64,000 bases of DNA from Clostridium_AB sp036639235 (lineage in GTDB: Bacteria; Bacillota; Clostridia; Clostridiales; Caloramatoraceae). The stretch spans positions 1-64,000 of the forward strand of contig NZ_JAVWJB010000004.1 in NCBI RefSeq assembly GCF_036639235.1, given 5' to 3'. The notes beneath the pieces were generated by a model. The model did no database searches, was not told the DNA's origin, and was given only the letters and a program-made list of their open reading frames with translations. The translations under genes were made by a program, and so were the position numbers. Numbering within the stretch: position 1 is the stretch's first letter; each line of letters begins with the position of its first letter. Below, in pieces: positions 43,415 through 51,910 of the stretch.

Positions 43415-44272
43415 ATGGATAAAAAAAGAACCAAGGCTGTAAAAATCACTTCAAGGGTAATTTTTATGATAGTAGGATCTATACTAGCATCAGTAGGATT
43501 AAAAATGTTTTTAATACCTAATAATATAATTGATGGAGGTGTAGTAGGGGTTTCCATTATGGCAAGCTATATAACAAGTATTCCACTTGGCCTATTTACA
43601 TTTATTCTAAACATACCTTTTCTAGTAATAGGGTATAAACACATCGGTAAAACATTTGCCATATCAAGTTTATTTTCAATTGCTACATTTTCAATAGTAC
43701 TTGCAGTAATAAAAGTAGAATCTGCTGTAACTGATGATGTACTTTTAGCTGCTATATTTGGAGGAATAATTCTAGGTGTAGGAGTTGGTATGATAATCAG
43801 AAATGGTGGATCACTTGACGGAACTGAAATAATAGGAATTATTATGGACAAGCGAACAGGTTTCTCGGTTGGTGAAATTGTAATGTTTTTTAATATTTTC
43901 ATATTGGGAAGTTCTGGAATACTATTTGGATGGGATAGAGCAATGTATTCTCTAATTGCTTATTTTATAGCATACAAGGTAATTGATGTAACAGTAGAAG
44001 GATTAAATGAATCAAAGGCTGCGATGATAATCTCTAATAAGTATGAAGATATAGCTGATGCATTAATGGCAAGGCTTGGTAGAGGGGTCACCCTTATAGA
44101 TGGACGTGGTGGATATAAAGGAATGCCAACTCAGGTTATATATGTAGTAATAACACGTCTTGAAATTGCAAAACTTAAGGAGATAGTAAATAGTATAGAT
44201 GATAATGCACTAGTTACTATAGATAGTGTTGAAGTGATTGGTAAAAAGTACAGTAAGAAAGCTATTCATTAA
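43415..44272 (+). CDS. YitT-family membrane protein
   Basis: 285 residues with five to six hydrophobic segments and a C-terminal DUF2179 domain (SNKYEDIADALMARLGRG...EVIGKKYSKK). Typical motifs are the GGVVG and NGGSLDGTEIIGI loops. The function of the family is not established. It is a single gene between two terminators, inserted between the str and S10 operons; such genes are often elsewhere in Clostridia. TTAGGAGGGG precedes the ATG. Confidence 0.88.
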   Translation: MDKKRTKAVKITSRVIFMIVGSILASVGLKMFLIPNNIIDGGVVGVSIMASYITSIPLGLFTFILNIPFLVIGYKHIGKTFAISSLFSIATFSIVLAVIKVESAVTDDVLLAAIFGGIILGVGVGMIIRNGGSLDGTEIIGIIMDKRTGFSVGEIVMFFNIFILGSSGILFGWDRAMYSLIAYFIAYKVIDVTVEGLNESKAAMIISNKYEDIADALMARLGRGVTLIDGRGGYKGMPTQVIYVVITRLEIAKLKEIVNSIDDNALVTIDSVEVIGKKYSKKAIH

Positions 44273-44298
44273 TTAAAAAATTTAAAATAACTACTATA

Positions 44299-44347
44299 AA
44301 TAATAGATGTATTATTAAACTAAGTTAATATACATCTATTATTTTTT
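44299..44347 (+). terminator. Terminator after the YitT gene
   Basis: A 13-bp stem (44299-44311 with 44331-44343) with a 19-nt loop and six Ts. The 466-bp region up to rpsJ also holds two promoters and a leader. Confidence 0.8.
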
Positions 44348-44412
44348 ACTTATAAATTATTTGTAGATTGTAAAAAGTATAAAAATAGAAAATAATGTTT
44401 TTAAAGATTAGG

Positions 44413-44441
44413 TTGTGTTAATAAAAAAATAGTGCTACAAT
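44413..44441 (+). promoter_or_regulatory. Upstream promoter (P1) of the S10 operon
   Basis: TTGTGT (44413-44418), a 17-bp spacer and TACAAT (44436-44441). Confidence 0.55.
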
Positions 44442-44497
44442 AAAAAACGGAACAAAAATGTTTTGTCTAAAAACAAAAAAAGAAATTCACGTAACAC

Positions 44498-44526
44498 TTG
44501 AAACATCTACATTTTTGTAGTAAAAT
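44498..44526 (+). promoter_or_regulatory. Downstream promoter (P2) of the S10 operon
   Basis: TTGAAA (44498-44503), a 17-bp spacer and TAAAAT (44521-44526). Start near 44533. Confidence 0.75.
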
Positions 44527-44532
44527 ATAAGA

Positions 44533-44738
44533 GTTGTGAATTATGTGGGCTGCGATGAAGCAAGAGGTTGCCACCGTATGGGGAATTCTTGTGGAGAATG
44601 TCCTGATCATGAATCGGGCGACAAGAGTTCTGTGATTATCACCTTGTAGGGTATAGACACACCTGGAAGAGTGTACAGAATGACTTTTGTTGTGCGTAGT
44701 AAAAATAAGACGTGCGATGAAAAGGAGGGAAACATTTT
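44533..44738 (+). promoter_or_regulatory. Structured leader of the S10 operon
   Basis: About 200 nt, more GC-rich than its surroundings. Stems visible: GTGG/CCAC (44545 with 44571) enclosing GCAA-GAGG-TTGC, ATTCT/AGAAT (44585 with 44595), CCTGAT/ATCGGG (44602-44618) and ACAAG...CTTGT (44621-44647) around GTGA/TCAC. Neither a terminator nor a long open frame is seen. It probably carries the r-protein autoregulatory site known upstream of rpsJ in Firmicutes, but which protein binds is not visible. Confidence 0.7.
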
Positions 44739-45047
44739 ATGGCAAAGCAAAAAATAAGAATCAAGCTAAAGGCGTTTGATCACAATCTATTAGATGCATC
44801 AGCGCAAAGAATAGTTGAAACAGCAAAGAAGACTGGAGCTAAGGTATCAGGTCCAGTACCACTACCAACTGAAAAGGACGTAGTAACAATACTAAGAGCT
44901 GTTCACAAGTACAAGGATTCTAGAGAGCAATTCGAAATTAGAACTCATAAAAGACTTGTAGACATTCTTAACCCAACTCAAAAGACTGTAGATTCACTTA
45001 TGAGACTTGATCTACCAGCTGGAGTTGAAATCGAAATAAAGCTTTAA
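44739..45047 (+). CDS. rpsJ: 30S ribosomal protein S10
   Basis: 102 residues; the conserved IRIKLKAFDHNLLD opening and the long loop (KVSGPVPLPTEK) are present. S10 is also the NusE antitermination partner of NusG. AAAGGAGG precedes the ATG. First gene of the S10 operon, which runs without any clear break from here to rplQ. Confidence 0.97.
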   Translation: MAKQKIRIKLKAFDHNLLDASAQRIVETAKKTGAKVSGPVPLPTEKDVVTILRAVHKYKDSREQFEIRTHKRLVDILNPTQKTVDSLMRLDLPAGVEIEIKL

Positions 45048-45103
45048 TTATAAGTTGTTATGAATGCCAAGGCATTCCGCTAATTAACTGAGGAGGTGCG
45101 AAC

Positions 45104-45733
45104 ATGAAAAAAGCTATATTAGGTAGAAAAATCGGGATGACTCAAATATTCGACGAGATCGGAAGAGTAATTCCAGTAACTGTTATAGAAGCAGGACCAT
45201 GTGTAGTTGTTCAAAAGAAAACTGAAGAAACAGATGGTTACAATGCAATCAAGGTTGGATTCGCTGAGATCAGAGAGAAACTAGTAAACCAACCAACTAA
45301 GGGACAATTTGCTAAGGCAAACGTTTCATTAAAGAGATATCTAAAGGAATTTAGATTAGAAGATATAAGCTCATTTGAAGTAGGAAGCGAAATTAAGGCT
45401 GACGTATTTGTTGCAGGAGACAAGATCGATGTAACAGGAACTTCAAAGGGTAAGGGGTTCGCTGGAACTATCAAGAGATGGAACTTCAGCAGAGGACCAA
45501 TGACTCACGGTTCTAAGTACCACAGAGGAGTAGGATCAATGGGTGCTGCGTCATTCCCAGGAAGAACATTCAAGGGTAAGAAGATGCCAGGACACATGGG
45601 AGCTGTTAAGACAACTACTCAAAACCTTGAGGTAGTAAGAGTTGATGCAGACAAAAACCTAATCCTAATCAAGGGTGCGGTTCCAGGACCTAAGAAGGGT
45701 CTAGTAATGATCAAGAATACAGTTAAGGCTTAA
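45104..45733 (+). CDS. rplC: 50S ribosomal protein L3
   Basis: 209 residues. KAILGRKIGMTQIFDE opens the barrel domain, and the extension carrying RGPMTHGSKYHRGVGSMGA reaches towards the peptidyl-transferase centre. GAGGAGGTG precedes the ATG. It initiates 50S assembly and is followed by rplD, as always. Confidence 0.97.
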   Translation: MKKAILGRKIGMTQIFDEIGRVIPVTVIEAGPCVVVQKKTEETDGYNAIKVGFAEIREKLVNQPTKGQFAKANVSLKRYLKEFRLEDISSFEVGSEIKADVFVAGDKIDVTGTSKGKGFAGTIKRWNFSRGPMTHGSKYHRGVGSMGAASFPGRTFKGKKMPGHMGAVKTTTQNLEVVRVDADKNLILIKGAVPGPKKGLVMIKNTVKA

Positions 45734-45759
45734 TCTTGAGGGGAAAGGAGGAAACACAC

Positions 45760-46380
45760 ATGTCAAAGGTAACTTTATTTAACGTAAACGCAGAAAAAGT
45801 TGGAGAAATCGAACTTTCAGATGCAGTGTTCGGAGTAGAAATAAATGCAGAAGTTATGCATCAAGTAGTTAAGATGCAACTTGCAAACAAGAGACAAGGA
45901 ACTCAATCAGCACTAACAAGAGCTGAAGTTCGTGGAGGTGGCATTAAGCCATGGAGACAGAAGGGAACTGGTAGAGCTAGACAAGGTTCAATCAGAGCAC
46001 CACAATGGACTCATGGAGGAATCGTATTTGCACCAAAGCCAAGAGACTACAGTTTCTCAATGCCTAAGAAGGTTAAGAGACTAGCTCTTAAGTCAGCTTT
46101 ATCATCAAAGGTAGCTAGCAGCGAAGTAATCGTACTAGACAGCCTAAGCATGGAAGCTCCTAAGACTAAGACTATGGTTGAAATGCTTAGCAAGTTCGAT
46201 GTTAAGAAGACACTAATTATCGTTAAGGAATCAGATGAGAACATCTACAAGTCAGTAAGAAATATTGTAGGAGCTCACGTTATTCCAGTAAACAACATTA
46301 ACGTATATGACATTCTAAAGTATGATAACATGATCATTACTAAGGATGCAGTTGAAAAGGTTGAGGAGGTGTACGCATAA
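45760..46380 (+). CDS. rplD: 50S ribosomal protein L4
   Basis: 206 residues from the ATG at 45760 (AAAGGAGG 8 nt upstream); the earlier frame extension is not supported. The exit-tunnel loop GGGIKPWRQKGTGRARQGS is conserved. Its TAA overlaps the ATG of rplW by one base. L4 is a candidate ligand of the S10 leader. Confidence 0.96.
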   Translation: MSKVTLFNVNAEKVGEIELSDAVFGVEINAEVMHQVVKMQLANKRQGTQSALTRAEVRGGGIKPWRQKGTGRARQGSIRAPQWTHGGIVFAPKPRDYSFSMPKKVKRLALKSALSSKVASSEVIVLDSLSMEAPKTKTMVEMLSKFDVKKTLIIVKESDENIYKSVRNIVGAHVIPVNNINVYDILKYDNMIITKDAVEKVEEVYA

Positions 46381-46679
46381 TGAAGCTTACTAATTACGAT
46401 GTAATAATAAAGCCAGTTATAACAGAAAAGTCTATGGCTCAAATGGCTGACAGACAGTACACTTTTATGGTTCACGTTGACTCAAACAAGTCAATGATTA
46501 AAAGAGCAATTGAAGAAGTATTCGGAGTTAAAGTAGAAGACGTTAAGACACTTAACTACGATGGAAAGCTTAAAAGAGTAGGACGTAGCATAGGAAGAAG
46601 AGCTTCTTTCAAGAAGGCTATTGTTAAGCTAACAGCAGATAGCAAAGCAATCGAATTTTTCGAAGGATTTAACGCTTAA
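46380..46679 (+). CDS. rplW: 50S ribosomal protein L23
   Basis: 99 residues. VIIKPVITEKSM opens the protein, which forms the docking site for SRP and trigger factor at the exit tunnel. It overlaps rplD by one base, so it is translationally coupled. Confidence 0.96.
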   Translation: MKLTNYDVIIKPVITEKSMAQMADRQYTFMVHVDSNKSMIKRAIEEVFGVKVEDVKTLNYDGKLKRVGRSIGRRASFKKAIVKLTADSKAIEFFEGFNA

Positions 46680-46747
46680 TCTTCATTAATAAGAAAAGCG
46701 CCTTTATTGACATATGTCAGATAAGCGAATGATAGGAGGGAATACGA

Positions 46748-47584
46748 ATGGGTATAAAGGTTTATAAACCAACGTCTGCCGGAAGAAGAAACATGACTGT
46801 TTTAACTTTCGAAGAACTAACTAAGAACGCGACTCCTGAGAAGTCACTTCTAGTTGCCCTAAAAAAGCATTCAGGTAGAAATGCTCACGGTAGAATTACA
46901 GTTCGTCACAGAGGTGGCGGTGCTAAAATAAAGTACAGACTTATTGACTTTAAGAGAAATAAGGATGGAATTCCAGCAAAGGTTACTCAAATTGAGTACG
47001 ATCCAAACAGATCAGCTTTTATAGCTCTTGTTTGTTATGCTGATGGAGAGAAGAGATATATTCTTGCTCCAAACGGATTAAATGTAGGAGATACAATCGT
47101 ATCAGGACCAGAGGCTGATATCAAGGTTGGTAATGCACTTCCAATCAAGAACATCCCAGTTGGTACTACAATCCACAACATCGAACTTTTCCCTGGTAAG
47201 GGTGGTCAGCTAGTAAGATCAGCAGGTGCTGCTGCTCAGCTAATGGCTAAGGAAGATGCATACTCACAAGTTAGACTACCAAGTGGTGAAGTTAGACTTG
47301 TAAGAACTGATTGTAAAGCTACAATCGGAACAATCGGTAACTTATCACATGAGCTTGTTAAGATTGGTAAGGCTGGTAAGAAGAGACACATGGGTATCAG
47401 ACCTACAGTAAGAGGATCTGTAATGAACCCTTGCGATCACCCACACGGTGGAGGGGAAGGTAGATCACCTATCGGTAGACCATCTCCAGTTACTCCATGG
47501 GGTAAACCAGCTCTTGGATACAAGACTAGAAAGAACAGCAAATACTCAGATAAGTTTATTGTTAAGGCTAGAAAGAAGAAGTAA
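46748..47584 (+). CDS. rplB: 50S ribosomal protein L2
   Basis: 278 residues. The core GVAMNPVDHPHGGGEG-type motif here reads VMNPCDHPHGGGEGRS, with the conserved histidine near the peptidyl-transferase centre. TAGGAGGG precedes the ATG, after a 68-bp gap. Confidence 0.97.
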   Translation: MGIKVYKPTSAGRRNMTVLTFEELTKNATPEKSLLVALKKHSGRNAHGRITVRHRGGGAKIKYRLIDFKRNKDGIPAKVTQIEYDPNRSAFIALVCYADGEKRYILAPNGLNVGDTIVSGPEADIKVGNALPIKNIPVGTTIHNIELFPGKGGQLVRSAGAAAQLMAKEDAYSQVRLPSGEVRLVRTDCKATIGTIGNLSHELVKIGKAGKKRHMGIRPTVRGSVMNPCDHPHGGGEGRSPIGRPSPVTPWGKPALGYKTRKNSKYSDKFIVKARKKK

Positions 47585-47596
47585 TAAGGAAATAGC

Positions 47597-47628
47597 ATGA
47601 CCGCATAGGAGTGCTCTTATGCGATCAT
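47597..47628 (+). promoter_or_regulatory. Strong hairpin between rplB and rpsS
   Basis: A 14-15-bp stem with one C-A mismatch and one G-T pair (47597-47611 with 47614-47628). No T run follows at once. It is the strongest hairpin within the S10 operon and may be an RNA-processing or regulatory site. Confidence 0.6.
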
Positions 47629-47669
47629 CACCTTTTAATCTTAATAACCTGTGAAGGGAGGCACGAACA

Positions 47670-47951
47670 TTGAGTAGATCACTTAAAAAAGGACCTTTTG
47701 TACAAGAAGTACTTTTAAACAGAATAGTTGAAATGAACAAGTCAGGAGAAAAGAAGGTATTAAAGACTTGGTCAAGAAGTTCAACAATATTCCCACAAAT
47801 GGCAGGTCATACAATTGCTGTTTATGATGGAAGAAAGCACGTTCCTGTATATGTAACAGAAGACATGATTGGACACAAGCTAGGTGAATTTGCACCTACT
47901 AGAACATACAGAGGACACGATTACGACGAAAAGTCATCAAAGAGAAGATAG
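47670..47951 (+). CDS. rpsS: 30S ribosomal protein S19
   Basis: 93 residues beginning MSRSLKKGPF, the universal S19 start. Initiates at a TTG, after AGGGAGGC. The KTWSRSSTIFPQMAGHTIAVYDGRKHVPV core is conserved. It binds 16S rRNA in the head with S13. Confidence 0.96.
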   Translation: MSRSLKKGPFVQEVLLNRIVEMNKSGEKKVLKTWSRSSTIFPQMAGHTIAVYDGRKHVPVYVTEDMIGHKLGEFAPTRTYRGHDYDEKSSKRR

Positions 47952-47969
47952 TGGAAGGAGGGCGCTAAA

Positions 47970-48305
47970 ATGGAAGCAAGAGCATACGCTAAATATATCA
48001 GAATGTCTCCTCTAAAGGTTAGAGTTGTACTTAACCTAATCAGAGGAAAGAATGTTGGAGAAGCACTAGCTATACTTAAGCACACACCTAGAGCAGCTGC
48101 TCCTGTTGTAGAGAAGCTTCTTAAGTCAGCTATAGCTAACGCTGAAAACAACAACAAAATGGACGTATCAAAGCTATATGTTTCAGAAACATTTGTAGGT
48201 CAAGGACCAACGCTTAAGAGATACAGACCACATGCTCAAGGTAGAGCATTTAGAATATTAAAGAAGACTAGCCACATTACAATGGCAGTTAAAGAAAGAG
48301 CATAA
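47970..48305 (+). CDS. rplV: 50S ribosomal protein L22
   Basis: 111 residues. The beta-hairpin that lines the exit tunnel ends at PTLKRYRPHAQGRAF, with the macrolide-resistance site unaltered in appearance. GAAGGAGG precedes the ATG. Confidence 0.96.
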   Translation: MEARAYAKYIRMSPLKVRVVLNLIRGKNVGEALAILKHTPRAAAPVVEKLLKSAIANAENNNKMDVSKLYVSETFVGQGPTLKRYRPHAQGRAFRILKKTSHITMAVKERA

Positions 48306-48326
48306 TCTGCGGAAGGAGGGTCAAGC

Positions 48327-49007
48327 ATGGGACAAAAAGTTAATCCACACGGACTAAGAGTAGGTATAATCAAAGAGTGGGATGCAAAGTGGTACGCTGA
48401 TAAGAGAAATTTTGCAGATCAACTAATTGAAGATAACCAAATAAGAAAATTTATAAAGAAAAAGCTTTACACTGCAGGTATTTCAAGAACAACAATTGAA
48501 AGAACAGCTAACAGAGTGAAGGTTAACATATTTACTGCTAAGCCAGGTATCGTTATCGGTAGAGGTGGATCAGGAGTAGAAGAGCTTAAGAAGGATATCC
48601 AAAAGCTAACTTCAAAGAACGTTCTAATCAACATCGTTGAAGTTAAGAATCCTGAAACAGATGCTCAACTAGTTGCTGAGAACATAGCACTTCAACTTGA
48701 GAAGAGAGTTTCATTTAGAAAGGCTATGAAGCAATCAATAGCTAGATCAATGAAGTTTGGTATAAAGGGAATTAAGACTGCTTGTGCAGGTAGACTTGGT
48801 GGAGCTGAAATGGCTAGAACTGAAGGATACAACGAGGGAACTATTCCACTACAAACTCTAAGAGCTGATATTGATTACGGATTCGCAGAAGCTAACACAA
48901 CATACGGTAAGATCGGTGTTAAGGTTTGGATCTACAAGGGAGAAGTTCTTGGTAAAGTAAGAACACTTGCTACTCCAGTAGAGAAGAAAGAATCTTCAAG
49001 AAAGTAA
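48327..49007 (+). CDS. rpsC: 30S ribosomal protein S3
   Basis: 226 residues. An N-terminal KH domain (KPGIVIGRGGSGVEELKKDI) and a C-terminal domain forming the mRNA entry site (GRLGGAEMARTEGYNEGTIP). GGAAGGAGG precedes the ATG. Confidence 0.97.
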   Translation: MGQKVNPHGLRVGIIKEWDAKWYADKRNFADQLIEDNQIRKFIKKKLYTAGISRTTIERTANRVKVNIFTAKPGIVIGRGGSGVEELKKDIQKLTSKNVLINIVEVKNPETDAQLVAENIALQLEKRVSFRKAMKQSIARSMKFGIKGIKTACAGRLGGAEMARTEGYNEGTIPLQTLRADIDYGFAEANTTYGKIGVKVWIYKGEVLGKVRTLATPVEKKESSRK

Positions 49008-49040
49008 TAAGATATTCGTACAGGAAGGAGGAATAACGAA

Positions 49041-49484
49041 ATGTTAATGCCTAAGAGAGTTAAACATCGTAAGGTTCAACGTGGTAGAATGACAGGTAAG
49101 GCTACTAGAGGTAACTTTATCGCTTACGGAGATTACGCAATCCAAGCTTTAGAATGCGGTTGGATAACAAGCAACCAAATTGAATCTGCTAGAATTGCTA
49201 TTAATAGATACATCAGAAGAGGGGGAAAACTTTGGATAAAGGTATTCCCAGATAAGCCAGTAACTCAAAAACCAGCTGAAACTCGTATGGGTTCAGGTAA
49301 AGGTTCACCAGAATATTGGGTAGCAGTAGTTAAGCCTGGCAGAATTCTTTTCGAACTTACAGGAGTTCCAGAAGATACAGCTAGAGAAGCTATGAGACTT
49401 GCTTCACATAAGCTTCCAGTAAAGACTAAGTTCGTTACAAGAAGAGACTTCGAAGAAATGGGTGGTGAAGTAAATGAAGGCTAA
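49041..49484 (+). CDS. rplP: 50S ribosomal protein L16
   Basis: 147 residues beginning MLMPKRVKHRK, the family start, 9 nt after AAGGAGG. GKGSPEYWVAVVKPGRILFE contacts the A-site tRNA elbow. The last 11 bases overlap rpmC. Confidence 0.96.
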   Translation: MLMPKRVKHRKVQRGRMTGKATRGNFIAYGDYAIQALECGWITSNQIESARIAINRYIRRGGKLWIKVFPDKPVTQKPAETRMGSGKGSPEYWVAVVKPGRILFELTGVPEDTAREAMRLASHKLPVKTKFVTRRDFEEMGGEVNEG

Positions 49485-49677
49485 AGAGTTAAGCGCAGTT
49501 CGTGAAAACAGCGTATTAGAGATACAAGGAAAAGTTATGGAGCTTAAAGCTGAACTTTTTAACCTTAGATTCCAACTTGCTACAGGCCAGTTAGAAAACC
49601 CATTAAGAATCAAAGAAGTTAAAAAGTCAATAGCTCAGCTAAAGACCATCCTTAGAGAAAAAGAGCTTAACGCTTAG
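49474..49677 (+). CDS. rpmC: 50S ribosomal protein L29
   Basis: 67 residues, a two-helix hairpin (ELKAELFNLRFQLATGQLENP is the family signature). It overlaps rplP by 11 bases and lies at the exit tunnel. Confidence 0.95.
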   Translation: MKAKELSAVRENSVLEIQGKVMELKAELFNLRFQLATGQLENPLRIKEVKKSIAQLKTILREKELNA

Positions 49678-49703
49678 GATATAAATGAAGGGAGGTACTG
49701 CCA

Positions 49704-49958
49704 GTGGAAAGAGCACTAAGAAAAGTTAGGATAGGCAAGGTTGTTTCAGATAAGATGGATAAAACTATCGTGGTAGCTGTTGCAACAAAGGTAAGTCATC
49801 CGCTTTACAACAAAACTATGAACAGAACTACAAAGTTCAAGTCTCATGATGAGAATAATTCAGCAAAACTTGGTGATACAGTTAAAATAATGGAAACAAG
49901 ACCATTAAGTAAAGATAAAAGATGGAGACTTGTTGAAATTCTTGAAAGAGCGAAGTAA
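49704..49958 (+). CDS. rpsQ: 30S ribosomal protein S17
   Basis: 84 residues. The OB-fold signature GKVVSDKMDKTIVV is intact. GTG start after GGGAGGT. An early 16S rRNA binder. Confidence 0.95.
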   Translation: MERALRKVRIGKVVSDKMDKTIVVAVATKVSHPLYNKTMNRTTKFKSHDENNSAKLGDTVKIMETRPLSKDKRWRLVEILERAK

Positions 49959-49983
49959 TTAAAGCAGAGAGGAGGTTACTTTC

Positions 49984-50352
49984 ATGATTCAGCAACAAAC
50001 AAGGCTAAAAGTGGCAGACAACTCTGGTGCTAAAGAAATTATGTGCATTCGTGTCCTAGGTGGCTCAAAGAGAAAATGGGGAAACATAGGTGACGTAATA
50101 GTTGCTAGTGTTAAGAGTGCAACACCAGGCGGAGTTGTAAAAAAAGGTGACGTAGTAAAAGCTGTTATTGTAAGATCAGTACAAGGTGTAAGAAGAGCAG
50201 ACGGTCAATATATTAAGTTCGATGAGAACGCTGCGGTAATTATCAAGGATGATAAGAACCCTAAGGGAACAAGAATTTTCGGACCTGTTGCAAGAGAACT
50301 TAGAGAAAAAGAATTCACAAAGATTCTTTCACTTGCACCAGAAGTACTATAA
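49984..50352 (+). CDS. rplN: 50S ribosomal protein L14
   Basis: 122 residues, the exact usual length. MIQQQTRLKVADNSGAKEIMCI and GTRIFGPVARELRE are signatures. AGGAGGT precedes the ATG. It bridges to 16S rRNA. Confidence 0.97.
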   Translation: MIQQQTRLKVADNSGAKEIMCIRVLGGSKRKWGNIGDVIVASVKSATPGGVVKKGDVVKAVIVRSVQGVRRADGQYIKFDENAAVIIKDDKNPKGTRIFGPVARELREKEFTKILSLAPEVL

Positions 50353-50371
50353 AGAGTAGGAGGTGGCTTAA

Positions 50372-50689
50372 GTGGCAAAGGTTCACGTTAAAAGAGGAGA
50401 CACTGTATGTGTTATAGCAGGTAAAGATGCTAAGAAGATTGGTGAAGTTCTAAAGGTTATTCCAAAGTCAAATAGAGTAATCGTTAAGGATGTAAACATG
50501 ATAACAAAGCATGTTAAGCCAAACGCTGCTAATAGAGAAGGCGGAATTGTTAAGAAGGAAGCTCCTATTCATGCGTCAAACGTTATGCTATACTGCAAAA
50601 AGTGTGACAAAGCAACTAGAATTGCAAAGAAATTCTTAGAAGATGGTTCTAAGGTAAGATACTGCAAAAAATGTAATGAAACATTATAA
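50372..50689 (+). CDS. rplX: 50S ribosomal protein L24
   Basis: 105 residues with a KOW motif (GDTVCVIAGKDAKKIGEVLKV). The C-terminal half contains two CxxC pairs (YCKKCD, YCKKCN), suggesting a zinc site. GTG start after AGGAGGTG. Confidence 0.96.
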   Translation: MAKVHVKRGDTVCVIAGKDAKKIGEVLKVIPKSNRVIVKDVNMITKHVKPNAANREGGIVKKEAPIHASNVMLYCKKCDKATRIAKKFLEDGSKVRYCKKCNETL

Positions 50690-50711
50690 TAGCAGAAGGG
50701 AGGATTTCTAG

Positions 50712-51254
50712 ATGATAACAAGACTTAGAGAAAAGTACGATAATGAAGTAGTACCTGCAATGCGTGAAAAGTTCGGATACAAGAGCATTATGCAAGTACC
50801 TAAAATAGAAAAGATTGTTGTTAACATGGGATGTGGAGATGCTAAGGATAACTCAAAGCTACTTGACTCAGCTGTTAGCGACATGACACTTATTACAGGC
50901 CAAAAGGCAATAGTTACTAGAGCAAGAAAATCAGTAGCTAACTTCAAGATAAGAGAAGGTATGCCTTTAGGATGTAAGACAACACTAAGAGGCGTAAAAA
51001 TGTATCAATTCATGGATAAGCTAGTTAGTGTTGCACTACCAAGAGTTAGAGACTTCAAAGGAGTTTCAGGTAAGGCTTTTGACGGTAGAGGAAATTACTC
51101 TTTAGGACTTAAAGAGCAACTAATATTCCCTGAAGTTGAGTACGATAAGGTGGAAAAGCTTAGAGGAATGGATATAATATTCGTTACTACTGCAAAGACA
51201 GACGAGGAAGCAAAAGAATTACTTAAGCTTCTTGGAATGCCTTTTGCACAGTAA
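50712..51254 (+). CDS. rplE: 50S ribosomal protein L5
   Basis: 180 residues. KIVVNMGCGDAKDNSKLL and GNYSLGLKEQLIFPE are typical. It binds 5S rRNA and contacts the P-site tRNA. GGGAGG precedes the ATG. Confidence 0.97.
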   Translation: MITRLREKYDNEVVPAMREKFGYKSIMQVPKIEKIVVNMGCGDAKDNSKLLDSAVSDMTLITGQKAIVTRARKSVANFKIREGMPLGCKTTLRGVKMYQFMDKLVSVALPRVRDFKGVSGKAFDGRGNYSLGLKEQLIFPEVEYDKVEKLRGMDIIFVTTAKTDEEAKELLKLLGMPFAQ

Positions 51255-51270
51255 TTAAGGAGGGAATATT

Positions 51271-51456
51271 GTGGCACGTAAGGCGATGATAGAAAAGTGG
51301 AAGAGAGAACCTAAGTTCTCATCCAGAGCATATACAAGATGCAGAATTTGTGGAAGACCACATTCTGTATTAAAGAAATTCGGAATCTGCAGAATTTGCT
51401 TTAGAGAACTTGCATACAAGGGAGAAATCCCAGGATGTAAGAAAGCAAGCTGGTAA
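51271..51456 (+). CDS. rpsN: 30S ribosomal protein S14 type Z
   Basis: 61 residues, the short zinc-binding form with CRICGRPHS and CRICFRELA. GTG start after AAGGAGGG. The C+ form fits the C+ L33 and L36 in the same window. Confidence 0.96.
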   Translation: MARKAMIEKWKREPKFSSRAYTRCRICGRPHSVLKKFGICRICFRELAYKGEIPGCKKASW

Positions 51457-51487
51457 TTTACATTATAAGTGAAAGGAGGCAGTAACT

Positions 51488-51886
51488 ATGGTTATGACTG
51501 ATCCAATAGCTGATATGTTAACTCGTATCAGAAATGCAAATATAGTAAAACATGAAAGCGTGGAACTTCCTGCTTCAAAAATAAAGAAGGCCGTAGCTGA
51601 GATCCTAGTAGAAGAAGGGTACTTAGTTAAGGTTGAAGATTATGTAGACGGAGCAGTACCAATGCTTAAATTAACACTTAAGTACGGAACAAGCAAAGAA
51701 AGAGTTATTTCTGGAATTAGAAGAATTTCTAAGCCAGGACTAAGAATATACGCTCAAAAGGACAATATACCAAAGGTTCTTGGTGGGCTTGGAACAGCAG
51801 TACTTTCAACTTCTCAAGGTATTATGACTGATAAGAAGGCTAGAACAGAAGGTATTGGTGGAGAAGTTATTTGTTACATTTGGTAA
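51488..51886 (+). CDS. rpsH: 30S ribosomal protein S8
   Basis: 132 residues. MVMTDPIADMLTRIRNAN is the standard Firmicute start, 7 nt after AAAGGAGGC. It is the spc-operon repressor in E. coli. GIMTDKKARTEGIGGEVICYIW is the C-terminal signature. Confidence 0.96.
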   Translation: MVMTDPIADMLTRIRNANIVKHESVELPASKIKKAVAEILVEEGYLVKVEDYVDGAVPMLKLTLKYGTSKERVISGIRRISKPGLRIYAQKDNIPKVLGGLGTAVLSTSQGIMTDKKARTEGIGGEVICYIW

Positions 51887-51910
51887 TATGAATCAATAGG
51901 AGGTGCGATT

